14,941 nt of DNA, taken from assembly GCA_964654185.1 (NCBI GenBank), contig CAZZIE010000104.1, positions 1 to 14,941 of the forward strand. The letters run 5' to 3'. Shown here in pieces: positions 1 through 7,119 of this stretch. A model generated the notes under the pieces. It saw nothing but the letters and a program-made list of their open reading frames with translations, was not told where the DNA came from and did not search any database. The position numbers and the translations under genes were made by a program. The stretch comes from CAYFQV01 sp964654185. GTDB taxonomy: Bacteria > Spirochaetota > Spirochaetia > DSM-27196 > PWMO01. The first letter of the stretch is position 1; every line of letters begins with the position of its first letter.

Positions 1-563
1 ACCCCGAGCTCGAAAAGCGCTACATCTTCTTCCGGCACGTGCTGCACCCCCTGCGCGAGGCACTGCGCACCGAAACCCCGGACGACGGCGGCGTGGATCT
101 TTCCGCCATCCGCCTGACCCACTACAAGATCCACCGTCGGGGCGAGTACACCGGCCTCGGCTTCGATCCCGAGGGCGAGTCCGTTCTCGAGACACCGGCC
201 TCTAGCATGGGCACGGCCGCTGCCCGCGATCGCAAGCAGGCGTTGCTCTCCGAAATCGTGGAGCAGATGAACCAGATCTTCGAAGGCGAGCTCACAGACG
301 CCGACCTCATCAGCTACGCCGAGGGCGTCCGCGACAAACTCATGGAGGACCGTGAAGTCGCCCTCCAGGCCCGCAACAACGCAAGCCTCGACCAGTTCGC
401 AAACGGCAAGATCAAGCAGGCCATCCCCAAAGCCATCTGGGAAATGCGCACCGCCCACCAAACAATGACCGATCAAGTCATGTCCGACAGCGACACCATG
501 AAGCGCTTCGCAGAGGTAATTACGCGAATGGTGTACGAGATTGCCAATGAGGGGGCGGGGTAG
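1..563 (+). CDS. hsdR: Type I restriction enzyme R subunit, C-terminal part (5' end outside window)
   Basis: The frame is open from base 3 to a TAG at 561-563, so this is the last ~186 residues of a longer protein; an internal GTG at 39 is not the true start. The residues resemble the helical C-terminal region of HsdR, the motor and nuclease subunit of type I restriction-modification complexes, which cuts unmodified foreign DNA after ATP-driven translocation. Typical features are the conserved FRHVLHPLREAL segment, the YKIHRRGEY segment and the charged LSEIVEQMNQIFEGELTDAD helix. The nuclease and helicase domains, and hsdM/hsdS, would lie left of the window. GC content is lower than in the hydrogenase region, in keeping with an acquired island. 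The family assignment rests on recalled similarity, not on catalytic motifs, which are not in view. Confidence 0.82.
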   Translation, partial: PELEKRYIFFRHVLHPLREALRTETPDDGGVDLSAIRLTHYKIHRRGEYTGLGFDPEGESVLETPASSMGTAAARDRKQALLSEIVEQMNQIFEGELTDADLISYAEGVRDKLMEDREVALQARNNASLDQFANGKIKQAIPKAIWEMRTAHQTMTDQVMSDSDTMKRFAEVITRMVYEIANEGAG

Positions 564-684
564 GGCGTTGCTTGATGAGCGGGGTGGCTGTGGGGCGATC
601 TATCACGAGCACTTGCAGCTAAGCGAGGCAACGGCTCGTTGACAAGCCTGTGCTTATGCAAAGCCTCTGCAAGACGTCGGTCAT

Positions 685-713
685 TTGCAACTTGGAGAAT
701 GGCGGGATATCAT
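685..713 (+). promoter_or_regulatory. Putative promoter for the DUF6941-like gene
   Basis: TTGCAA (685-690), a 17-base spacer and TATCAT (708-713) match 4/6 and 5/6 of the sigma70 consensus. Transcription would begin at about 720-722, at the ATG itself, suggesting a leaderless message. A separate TTGACA at 639-644 has no -10 at a suitable distance. It overlaps a small dyad, CAACG-GCT-CGTTG (629-641). Confidence 0.4.
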
Positions 714-721
714 TGCCATGT

Positions 722-1123
722 ATGGTAAGCGAGATTGTGTGCGACGCTCTGCTCGTTGCGGATCATTGCATCAAAGAAGAGAATGGCAAGAATAGCGTCA
801 TCGGCATCTTCGAGAACTTCAACTTTCCTAGTTTTCCTTCTCCGCCTGTGCCGAGTTTCTTTATTTTTGCGAAGGTTCGAAATCTACCGGAGGGGAAAAT
901 CACATTCGCGTTCAACATCGTTCACGAGAAGGACCAACAAGTGTTTTCCCCTATCAACGGAGAGTTTGAGAATCACCAGCGGAGAGTGGGGGCATCGTTC
1001 TCCTTTCGTGTCTCCAACTTTTCTTTTCCCAAAGAAGGCGAGTATTCTGTAAAACTCGTCATGAATGGCTCTTTCATTCACAGTACGCCGTTGACGGTGT
1101 CTCGTATCCAGCCGAAGACGTAA
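722..1123 (+). CDS. DUF6941-like protein of unknown function
   Basis: 133 residues from the ATG at 722. The frame is also open upstream to a GTG at 650, but similarity to the family begins right after the 722 start (VCDALLVADHCIKEENGKNSV, then IGIF). The pattern is an N-terminal 'CDxxxVxxxGKxSxIGIF' strand pair, a proline-rich PSFPSPPVPSFF segment, and alternating hydrophobic strands ending in a beta-sandwich-like GEYSVKLVMNG stretch. This matches what I recall of DUF6941, for which no activity is known. There is no signal peptide or membrane helix. No Shine-Dalgarno is well placed for 722, which fits a leaderless start from the putative promoter at 685-713. It ends 17 bases before the antitoxin gene and may be co-transcribed with the toxin-antitoxin pair. 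Family identity is moderately sure; function is unknown. Confidence 0.6.
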   Translation: MVSEIVCDALLVADHCIKEENGKNSVIGIFENFNFPSFPSPPVPSFFIFAKVRNLPEGKITFAFNIVHEKDQQVFSPINGEFENHQRRVGASFSFRVSNFSFPKEGEYSVKLVMNGSFIHSTPLTVSRIQPKT

Positions 1124-1140
1124 ACAAGGAGATAGACGAT

Positions 1141-1395
1141 ATGAGCTACACTCTACAACAGGGTCTCATGTTCGCTAACGATAGTGATTACGGTACCACA
1201 AGTAGCACAATGGATGTGCCGGAGACCGATCTGCGATCTCACATTGAGGATATCGAGACGACGGTTACCTCCGTCTCTTACACGTTTGAAGGCGATGTAC
1301 CGAACGAGGAAACGAGTCGGGTCTTCGCGGAGATCGAGCGTCGCGAGAATCTCAAGTCGTTCAGTAGCGTGCGCGAACTGCTTGACGAGGAATAG
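1141..1395 (+). CDS. Putative type II antitoxin, RelB/DinJ-like C-terminus
   Basis: 84 residues, ATG start with a good Shine-Dalgarno (AAGGAGAT, 7 bases upstream) lying in the 17-base gap after the DUF6941-like gene. The last ~30 residues (NEETSRVFAEIERRENLKSF, then SSVRELLDEE) resemble the toxin-wrapping tail of RelB/DinJ antitoxins that pair with YafQ or RelE toxins. The position directly before a YafQ-like gene supports this role: binding and neutralising the toxin, and probably repressing its own operon. The first ~54 residues are acidic and Ser/Thr-rich and show no obvious ribbon-helix-helix DNA-binding motif, which is unusual. Antitoxin identity therefore rests on the tail and on gene order. 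It could instead be a short unrelated protein. Confidence 0.6.
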   Translation: MSYTLQQGLMFANDSDYGTTSSTMDVPETDLRSHIEDIETTVTSVSYTFEGDVPNEETSRVFAEIERRENLKSFSSVRELLDEE

Positions 1396-1412
1396 GACTC
1401 GACGCGGCCGTC

Positions 1413-1682
1413 GTGCGCAGAGTTACCCGACATACTGCGTTTAGGAGAGATCTGAAGAAGGCGCGTAAGCAGAAACGTCACGATTTCGAGCTACTGGAGG
1501 ACATTATCAACAAGCTCGTCAATGGAGAGCAGATTCCTCCAGCGCATCGACCTCACCCGGTTCGTCAATGGCCAGGGTTCTGGGAACTACATATTCAGGG
1601 GGACTGGTTATTGCTCTACAAGGTCACGGATGATGAAGTGATCCTTGCGCGACTAGCGTCCCACTCGGAGCTATACGGCTGA
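1413..1682 (+). CDS. yafQ: YafQ-family mRNA interferase toxin (RelE superfamily)
   Basis: 89 residues from a GTG, 17 bases after the antitoxin stop. Length and layout match YafQ, a ribosome-dependent endoribonuclease that cleaves mRNA in the ribosomal A site. Aligning by eye to E. coli YafQ: the HP pair of KDHPLQG is kept (RPHPVRQW), RDAHVEPDW becomes WELHIQGDW (His63, Asp67 and Trp68 equivalents kept, Asp61 replaced by Glu), and the C-terminal THAALFG becomes SHSELYG (His87 kept, Phe91 to Tyr). The catalytic histidines are thus present and the toxin is probably active. No strong Shine-Dalgarno lies near the GTG, so translation may be coupled to the antitoxin. Together with hsdR it gives the left arm a defence-island character. 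Confidence 0.85.
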   Translation: MRRVTRHTAFRRDLKKARKQKRHDFELLEDIINKLVNGEQIPPAHRPHPVRQWPGFWELHIQGDWLLLYKVTDDEVILARLASHSELYG

Positions 1683-2016
1683 GTCCGCAATTGCTTTCAG
1701 TGAAAGAGGTTTGGCGATGTGGGACCGCTTCACGTCCACAATCGTGACCTTGTTCTCACCGAGCCAATCATCCCACTCACCCGCTATGCGTTGCTCTTCC
1801 GACTGGAAGATGCTGGGCGCGTGCAGCCCAGCGTACGCTTGGAAGTCTCCCGACTGCCTGCGGCTTCCACATCGCTTCACAGCTTGCCTGGTTGAACGTC
1901 GCGTACGAGGGAGTCCACGAAGCCTTGCTTCTACCGAGGTTTTATCTGATCGGGGAACGGGCTATTCGCCGCGGCGTTCAAGGTGCCTGAGTCTTTTCGG
2001 GATAGTGACTTAGGTT
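1683..2016 (-). other. Gene-poor island edge with a possible decayed minus-strand ORF
   Basis: No convincing intact gene. A minus-strand frame of 69 codons (GTG at 1880, TAG at 1671-1673, overlapping the toxin end) reads like real protein near its end (EEQRIAGEWDDWLGENKVTI), with natural codon use. A second minus-strand frame just upstream reads KASWTPSYATFNQASCEAMW before running into unlikely sequence. Two plausible protein pieces in different frames suggest a frameshifted remnant, but I do not recognise a family. The block lies between the toxin gene and the 3' end of the tRNA, where an integrase would often sit; none is visible. No terminator with a T-run is seen. Confidence 0.25.
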
Positions 2017-2100
2017 GCGGCAGAGAGGACTTGAACCTCCACGAGCAAAATGCCCACTAGCCCCTCAAGCTAGCGCGTCTACCAATTCCGCCACTGCCGC
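2017..2100 (-). tRNA. tRNA-Leu (anticodon GAG)
   Basis: 84 bases on the minus strand fold as a class II tRNA. The acceptor stem is GCGGCAG/CTGCCGC. The D arm is GCGGAATTGGTAGACGCGC, the typical Leu form. The anticodon stem is CTAGC/GCTAG with loop TTGAGGG, giving anticodon GAG. A long variable arm follows, and the T arm is GGAGG-TTCAAGT-CCTCT. The discriminator base is A and the next bases are ACC, so CCA is not encoded and must be added by the nucleotidyltransferase. The 3' end faces the island-like left arm, making it a likely attachment site. Confidence 0.95.
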
Positions 2101-2115
2101 GTGAATGTGTACGGA

Positions 2116-2144
2116 AATCTATCGAATGGCCGAAAGTGTGTCAA
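2116..2144 (-). promoter_or_regulatory. Promoter of tRNA-Leu
   Basis: On the minus strand a perfect -35 TTGACA (2144-2139) is followed by 17 bases and TAGATT (2121-2116), 4/6 to the -10 consensus. The expected start, near 2109, is a few bases before the tRNA 5' end at 2100. Confidence 0.7.
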
Positions 2145-2401
2145 GGATGCCGGCACCCGATCGCACCTTCAGGTGCCGGGCCCGCGGAGCGGCTCTCGCC
2201 GCCCCGCGCCCGCTGGCGCCCCGCACTACCGTGCTCGGCAGTCCGGGGAAGACCGCCGGTCCAACGGTGCCCCGCGCGCCGCCCTGCACGGCACCGCCCG
2301 CACATGGTGACACCACCGGCCTGGAGAAGTCCGCCGCCCCGCCGGGCGGGGAAAATCCGCCCGGTCGGGGAACAACCGCCAACCGCACGGGGTCCCCCAA
2401 C
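2145..2401. other. GC-rich spacer between tRNA-Leu promoter and hydA
   Basis: No gene is supported. Frames here stay open only because of extreme GC content and give Pro/Arg/Gly/Ala-rich translations. It contains a strong hairpin near the hydA end (2342-2364) and a segment (2222-2243) resembling one in the spacer upstream of yeiH (10872-10893), with four differences in 22 bases, all transitions. Confidence 0.5.
2342..2364 (-). terminator. GC hairpin after the hydCBA operon, possible terminator
   Basis: Perfect 8-bp stem CCGGGCGG/CCGCCCGG with a 7-base loop, starting 37 bases after the hydA stop codon. No T-run follows on the minus strand, so it is not a standard intrinsic terminator. It may stabilise the 3' end or act with Rho. 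Confidence 0.35.
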
Positions 2402-4534
2402 TCACACCTCCACCGGCTCTGCCACGCCCACGGCCGTGCGGATCTTGTCGATCAACTCCGACAGGCTGGCGCCGGTTACCAGCTCCTCGCCGATCTGGAA
2501 GGTGGGGCCGGTGGCGCAGTGCTCGGTGCAGAAGGTGGCGTTGACATCGACATGCTCATCCAGGCCCTCTGCTGCCAGGGTCGTGATGATCTCGGAGAGC
2601 ATCTCCTGGCTGCCTTTGAGGAAGCAGCTGGTGCCGACGCAGACCCGGACCGGCAGTTTGCGCTCGGCGGTGCCGGTGACAAGCGGGATCTGCGCGTCGG
2701 CAATGCGCTTGCGCGAGCGGTATTCGGTGTGGAGTGCCGCGTGTGCCTCGTGGCTGCCGGGGGCGCCGCCGAGGTGCTCCCGGTAGAGCTCGGCTACGAA
2801 GGGATTCTGCCGGCTCTGCCGCAGGGGCAGCTCGCCGTCGGCATCCGCAAGGCCGCGGGCGCGGCGGGCGGCGACATTCCCCCGGAAGCCAATGGGCTGA
2901 CCGGCGCCGCCAATGCAGCCGCCGGGGCACGCCATGACCTCGATCAGATCATAGGTCGATGTGCCCTCCTGCACCTGCCGGGCGACGCGCTTGGCGTTGG
3001 CGAGGCCCTGCACCACGGCGACGGTGATGACGTTCCCGTCGGGGAGGGGCAACTCGGCCACGCGCACACCGGGGTCGTCCTCGGCGTCGCGGAAGGTCGG
3101 TCGCGGCGCTGCGGCGGCTCCGGCGAAGTCGTTGCCCGCATCGGCGAGTCCTGCCACGTAGCGGGCGACCGCCTCGCTCACGCCGCCGGAGTTGCCGAAG
3201 ATGACACCGGCGCCGGAGGTGAAGCCCATGGGAAGGTCCATCGGCTCGCTCGGCAGGTCCTCGAAGCGGATGCCCGCCTCCTGGATCATGCGGCCGAGCT
3301 CGGTGGTGGTGAGGACGTGATCGACCACGGGCTCGTCGTCTACGGAGAGCTCCGGGCGCGTTGCCTCGAACTTCTTGGCCGTGCACGGCATGATCGAGAC
3401 AACGGAGACATCGGCAGCGGTGGCGCCGGTCTCGCGCGGCACGGTGACGCGCTTGGCCAGGGAGCCGACCATTGCCTGGGGTGACATGCAGGTCGAGAGG
3501 TTCGGCAGGAGGTCCGGGAAGGACTGCTCGGCGAACTTCACCCAGCCGGGGCAGCAGGAGGTGAACATGGGCGTGGGGCCGGCGCCGTGGGTGTCCGGGG
3601 CCGCGCCGGGATCGTCCCCGCCCGCCTGGGTATTCCCGGGCGCCTGGGCGTCCGCCCCCGCCGGGTTGCCCGCCGCAGCGGCGCGTCTCCGTAGAAGCTC
3701 GTTCGCCTCCTCAATGACCGTCAGGTCGGCGCCGAAGCTGGTGTCGTAGACGCGGTCGAAGCCGAGCATGCGCAGGGCGGTGGTGATGTTGCCGGTGACG
3801 GCCTGGCCGGCGGGGAGGTTGAACATCTCGCCGAGGGCCACGCGGACGGCCGGGGCGATCTGGGCCACGACGGTGCGCTTCGGGTTTTCGATCTCCTTCC
3901 AGACGGCATCGATCTGGGTCTTGGGGACGATTGCGCCGGTGGGGCAGACGGCGGCGCACTGGCCGCAGTTCACGCAGTCGACGTCTCCCAGGGAGCGGCC
4001 GAAGGCGGGGGTGACGACGACGTCTTCGCCGCGGTTGGCAAAGTCGATTGCGCCAATGCCCTGGATCTCGCTGCAGTAGCGCACGCAGTCGCCGCAGAGG
4101 ACGCACTTGTTCGGGTCGCGCACCAGGGCGACCGAACCGGTGTCGAGGGGCTTCTCCTCCCGGGTCTTGCGGAAGCGCACGTTCTTCACGCCCATCCGGC
4201 CGGCCAGGTCGCGGAGCTTGCAGTCCGCCGAGCGCTCGCAGGTCGGGCAGTCCTGTTTGTGATTGGCCAACAGAAGCTCGAGATTCATGCGCCGCATGGC
4301 GCGGATCTTGGGCGTGGCGGTCTTCACGACCATCCCGTCCTTCGGCGGGACGACGCAGCTTGCATCGATCTTCTTCCCATCGATCTCCACCAGGCAGAGC
4401 CGGCAGGCGCCGTAGGTAGAGAGCTTGCTGTGGTAGCAGAAGGTCGGAATGTCAATGTTCGCCTTGCGGATGACCGCAAGGAGATTCTTCTCGCCCTCAA
4501 CGGGCACCTGAATGTTGTCGACGGTAACGGTCAC
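2402..4534 (-). CDS. hydA: Electron-bifurcating [FeFe]-hydrogenase, catalytic subunit HydA (HndD)
   Basis: 710 residues. The GTG at 4534 overlaps the hydB stop (GTGA) and has GGAGG 6 bases upstream; longer in-frame starts lie inside hydB. Order of domains: [2Fe-2S] plant-type (C33, C44, C47, C60); His-Cys3 [4Fe-4S] (H92, C96, C99, C105); two [4Fe-4S] (C144/147/150/154 and C187/190/193/197); H-cluster domain; C-terminal thioredoxin-like [2Fe-2S] (about C632, C637, C669, C673). All three H-cluster motifs are intact: TSCCPGW with proton-relay C327 and ligand C328, MPCTAKKFE (C384), and MACPGGC (C536, C540). It should reduce protons or oxidise H2, exchanging electrons with ferredoxin and NADH through HydB/HydC. 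An Ala/Gly/Pro-rich insertion (about 285-321) precedes the first motif. It needs HydEFG maturases, which are not in this window. Confidence 0.96.
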   Translation of the reverse strand: MTVTVDNIQVPVEGEKNLLAVIRKANIDIPTFCYHSKLSTYGACRLCLVEIDGKKIDASCVVPPKDGMVVKTATPKIRAMRRMNLELLLANHKQDCPTCERSADCKLRDLAGRMGVKNVRFRKTREEKPLDTGSVALVRDPNKCVLCGDCVRYCSEIQGIGAIDFANRGEDVVVTPAFGRSLGDVDCVNCGQCAAVCPTGAIVPKTQIDAVWKEIENPKRTVVAQIAPAVRVALGEMFNLPAGQAVTGNITTALRMLGFDRVYDTSFGADLTVIEEANELLRRRAAAAGNPAGADAQAPGNTQAGGDDPGAAPDTHGAGPTPMFTSCCPGWVKFAEQSFPDLLPNLSTCMSPQAMVGSLAKRVTVPRETGATAADVSVVSIMPCTAKKFEATRPELSVDDEPVVDHVLTTTELGRMIQEAGIRFEDLPSEPMDLPMGFTSGAGVIFGNSGGVSEAVARYVAGLADAGNDFAGAAAAPRPTFRDAEDDPGVRVAELPLPDGNVITVAVVQGLANAKRVARQVQEGTSTYDLIEVMACPGGCIGGAGQPIGFRGNVAARRARGLADADGELPLRQSRQNPFVAELYREHLGGAPGSHEAHAALHTEYRSRKRIADAQIPLVTGTAERKLPVRVCVGTSCFLKGSQEMLSEIITTLAAEGLDEHVDVNATFCTEHCATGPTFQIGEELVTGASLSELIDKIRTAVGVAEPVEV

Positions 4535-6444
4535 GCTGCACCTCCAACAATGGCGTCGAACTTGCACGCCGCCTTGCAGACGCCGCACTTGATGCACGTC
4601 GCCTGATCAATGACGTGGGGCTGCTTCTTCTCCCCGCTGATCGCCCCGACGGGGCACTTGCGGGCGCAGAGGGTGCACCCTTTGCACTTCTCTGCAACTA
4701 TTTCGATGGGTACGAGGGCGCTGCATTGCTTCGCCCGGCAGCTCTTGTTGATCACGTGCTCCCGGTACTCCCGGCGGAAGAGCTGCATGGTCGAGAGCAC
4801 CGGAGAGGGTGCCGACTTGCCGAGGCCGCAGAGGGATGAGGTCGCCACGTTCTCACAGAGCGCCTCCAGGAGGTCGAGGGTCTCCTCGGTGGCGGTGCCG
4901 GCAATCACATCGTCCAGGAGCTCGAGGAGCTGCCGCGTGCCCTCCCGACAGGGAACGCACTTTCCGCAGGACTCCGCCTGGGTGAACTTCATGAAGAAGC
5001 GCGCCACCTGGACCATGCAGGTCGCCGTGTTCATGACCACCAGGCCGCCGGAGCCGACCATGGCGCCCGCCGCTTCGAGGGAGTCGAAGTCGAGGGGCAG
5101 GTCGAGATGCTCCTCGGTGAGACAGCCGCCGGAGGGTCCACCGATCTGCACCGCCTTGAAGGCTTCATTGTCGATGTTTCCGTCCCCGTCCAGGACACCG
5201 CCGCCGATTTCGAAGACCACCTCCCGCAGGGTCGTGCCGAAGGGGACCTCGATGAGGCCGGTGTTGGCCACGTGGCCGGTAAGGGCGAAGGTCTTGGTCC
5301 CCGGGGAGGTCTCGGTGCCGACGGTGCGGTACGCCGCCGCGCCGTGGAGGAGGATCACCGGCACGGAGGCGAGGGTCTCCACGTTGTTCACCACGGTGGG
5401 CCGGTCCCAGAGTCCGCGCTCGGCGGTCCGGGGAGGCTTGGGCCGGGGCATGCCGCGGTTTCCCATGATGGACGAGACCATGGCACTCGCCTCGCCGCAG
5501 ACGAAGGCGCCGGCGCCCTCCATGACCTCAATGTCGAAGCTGAACTCCGTGCCGAAGATCCCGTCGCCCAGGAGGCCTTCGGCCCGCGCGTCCTCGACGG
5601 CCTTCCGGACCCGCCGCACCGCCAGGGGGTACTCGGCGCGGACGTAGACGTAGCCCTTGCTCGCCCCGGTCGCCCAGCCGCCGATGATCATGCCCTCGAT
5701 CACCGCGTGGGGGTTGCCCTCCAGGATGCTGCGGTCCATGAAGGCGCCGGGGTCGCCCTCATCTCCGTTGCAGATGATGAACTTCTGCTCGGCGTCCTGC
5801 CGGAGGGCGAGCTGCCACTTGCGGCCGGTGGGAAAGCCGCCGCCGCCGCGGCCGCGAAGGCCCGCGTCGGAGACTTCCTGACACACCTCGGCGGGCTCCA
5901 TCTCCGTCAGGGCGCGCCGCGTGGCCTGGTAGCCGTTCCGGGCAATGTACTCGTTCAGGTCCTCGGGGTCGCTCGTGCCGCACGCCGACAGGAGAGTGCG
6001 GGACTGCCGTGCATAGAACTCGATCTCGCCGTGGCCGCGTTTGGCCTCTCCCGTAGCGGGGTCGCGGTAGAGGAGGCGCTCGACCACCGAGCCCTCGGCC
6101 ATGGCCGCCACGATCTCCGCCACATCCGCCTGCTTCACCCGGCAGTAGAGGACGCCGTCGGGCTCGATTGCGACGAGCGGCCCGACCTGGCAGAAGCCCT
6201 GGCAGCCGCTTCCCGAGAGCAACAGGTCGCACTTCAGCTCTGAGTCGATGTCCAGGGAGACCTCGACGGTCAGGCCCGCCCGCTCTGCGGCGGCGTGGAG
6301 CTCCTCGGAGATCACCTTCGAGCCGTTTGCCAGACAGCCGGTGCCGGCGCACACAATGATCCGCCGCGCCACCCGGTTCCGCGCCGCGCGGTACTGCGCA
6401 GCCCGCGCTTCAATGTCGATGAAGGTTCGTTCAGCCGTTGCCAT
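4531..6444 (-). CDS. hydB: Bifurcating [FeFe]-hydrogenase, flavin/NADH subunit HydB (HndC, NuoF-like)
   Basis: 637 residues. ATG at 6444 overlaps the hydC stop by one base (TAATG), with GGAGG 7 bases upstream. Domains: N-terminal thioredoxin-like [2Fe-2S] (C32, C37, C81, C85); a NuoF-like core with the FMN/NADH glycine-rich motif RGRGGGGFPTGRKW (197-210) and the GDEGDPGAFMDRS segment; the [4Fe-4S] site of NuoF (ESCGKCVPC, C493/496/499, plus C539); a further CRAKQC pair (C569, C574); and a C-terminal two-cluster ferredoxin (C587/590/593/597 and C617/620/623/627). This extended form distinguishes HydB/HndC of bifurcating hydrogenases from plain complex I NuoF. It binds NAD(H) at FMN, where electrons from NADH and ferredoxin are thought to be coupled. 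The downstream hydA is translationally coupled. Domain order and length are normal. Confidence 0.95.
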   Translation of the reverse strand: MATAERTFIDIEARAAQYRAARNRVARRIIVCAGTGCLANGSKVISEELHAAAERAGLTVEVSLDIDSELKCDLLLSGSGCQGFCQVGPLVAIEPDGVLYCRVKQADVAEIVAAMAEGSVVERLLYRDPATGEAKRGHGEIEFYARQSRTLLSACGTSDPEDLNEYIARNGYQATRRALTEMEPAEVCQEVSDAGLRGRGGGGFPTGRKWQLALRQDAEQKFIICNGDEGDPGAFMDRSILEGNPHAVIEGMIIGGWATGASKGYVYVRAEYPLAVRRVRKAVEDARAEGLLGDGIFGTEFSFDIEVMEGAGAFVCGEASAMVSSIMGNRGMPRPKPPRTAERGLWDRPTVVNNVETLASVPVILLHGAAAYRTVGTETSPGTKTFALTGHVANTGLIEVPFGTTLREVVFEIGGGVLDGDGNIDNEAFKAVQIGGPSGGCLTEEHLDLPLDFDSLEAAGAMVGSGGLVVMNTATCMVQVARFFMKFTQAESCGKCVPCREGTRQLLELLDDVIAGTATEETLDLLEALCENVATSSLCGLGKSAPSPVLSTMQLFRREYREHVINKSCRAKQCSALVPIEIVAEKCKGCTLCARKCPVGAISGEKKQPHVIDQATCIKCGVCKAACKFDAIVGGAA

Positions 6445-6989
6445 TACGTTGCCTCCGTGGGAGCCGGCGTTGAGTCGTTCGTGGGCGTGTCGCCGTGAGC
6501 ATCGTCCTTGAGCTCTTCAAGGATCTCATCCGCCCGGGTGGTGGATACCTGGCCGTAGACCTGTTCGTTCACCAGCATGACCGGAGCCAGGCCGCAGGCG
6601 CCGAGGCAGGAGACGGTCTCCAGGGTGAAGAGCATGTCGTCGGTGGTCTTCTTCTTCTCCGTGAGGGAAAGGCGGGCGCGCAGGTGGTCGATCAGGCCGC
6701 CGGAGCCTTTCACGTGGCACGCCGTGCCGTCGCAGACGCGGATGACGAAGCGCCCCTTCGGCTCGAGGGAGAAGTGGCTGAAGAAGGTGGCCACGCCGTA
6801 GACCTTTGCCGGGGAGATGTCGAGGGCCGTGGCCACGTAGGTCATGACCTCCTCCGGCAGGTAGCGGTACTCCTCCTGCACGGCCTGGAGGATGGGGATG
6901 ATCTTCGAGGGATCGTGGTTGTAGCGTTTCAGAATGCGCAGCACCGACTCGAAGCGGCGCGCCTGGGTGAGTGTATCTTTGTCGGTCAT
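6444..6989 (-). CDS. hydC: Bifurcating [FeFe]-hydrogenase, [2Fe-2S] subunit HydC (HndA, NuoE-like)
   Basis: 181 residues. The ATG at 6989 has a strong GGGAGG 5 bases upstream. The frame runs open upstream into unrelated sequence, but similarity starts only here. It is a NuoE-like protein: an N-terminal helical bundle (PILQAVQEEYRYLPEEVMTY, then the VYGVATFFSHF signature) followed by a thioredoxin-fold [2Fe-2S] site with C86, C91, C128 and C132. The subunit docks on HydB and takes part in NADH/ferredoxin electron transfer. A Thr/Pro-rich tail of ~15 residues follows. It is the first gene of a three-gene operon. There is no separate HndB-type gene between it and hydB, so the complex resembles the trimeric HydABC of Thermotoga more than the four-subunit Hnd enzyme. 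Confidence 0.95.
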   Translation of the reverse strand: MTDKDTLTQARRFESVLRILKRYNHDPSKIIPILQAVQEEYRYLPEEVMTYVATALDISPAKVYGVATFFSHFSLEPKGRFVIRVCDGTACHVKGSGGLIDHLRARLSLTEKKKTTDDMLFTLETVSCLGACGLAPVMLVNEQVYGQVSTTRADEILEELKDDAHGDTPTNDSTPAPTEAT

Positions 6990-7113
6990 GCCAACCTCCC
7001 GTAGCCGGAGTCCGGTATTCCGCGGCCCGGGGCTGCATCGCCGTAGGCTGCGCGGCCGCAAGCTACCCCGCTCCGGGCTAATCGCTCTTGTTGTACCGAT
7101 ATATTTATATCGA
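6990..7113 (-). promoter_or_regulatory. Leader region of the hydCBA operon
   Basis: From the predicted start near 7113 to the hydC ATG is about 120 bases, far longer than the ~38-base leader of the sensor operon. It is GC-rich with complementary arms (GCGGCC 7022-7027 and GGCCGC 7054-7059) and a small CCGGA-G-TCCGG dyad close to the Shine-Dalgarno. No known riboswitch is recognised. Confidence 0.3.
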
Positions 7114-7116
7114 TAT
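7097..7116. promoter_or_regulatory. Palindromic operator candidate at the hydCBA promoter
   Basis: Two overlapping dyads in an AT-rich island: ATATCGATAT (7107-7116) and CGATAT-N4-ATATCG (7097-7112). The 10-base core lies three bases downstream of the -10 box, so a bound protein would block initiation. The same core occurs once more in the window, at the sensor operon promoter (10562-10571). It does not fit the Rex, FNR or IscR consensus as I know them. Confidence 0.55.
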
Positions 7117-7119
7117 GGA

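Noticed and set aside
629..644. CAACG-GCT-CGTTG dyad after hsdR as a possible integron attC site
   Set aside because: The flanking bases do not give paired RYYYAAC/GTTRRRY core sites and there is no second recombination box.
1711..2013. 100-codon plus-strand frame before the tRNA
   Set aside because: No recognisable domain; the opposite strand reads more like protein.
2105..3484. 459-codon open frame on the plus strand opposite hydA
   Set aside because: Antisense shadow of a well-supported gene in GC-rich DNA; composition is biased and no family is recognisable.
4610..6243. Long plus-strand frames opposite hydB (4610-5647 and 5107-6243)
   Set aside because: They mirror a gene with complete cofactor motifs; no ribosome-binding sites or recognisable domains.
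7097..7116. Rex or FNR site at the hydCBA promoter
   Set aside because: The palindrome lacks the TTGTGAA/TTCACAA arms of Rex and the TTGAT-N4-ATCAA of FNR.
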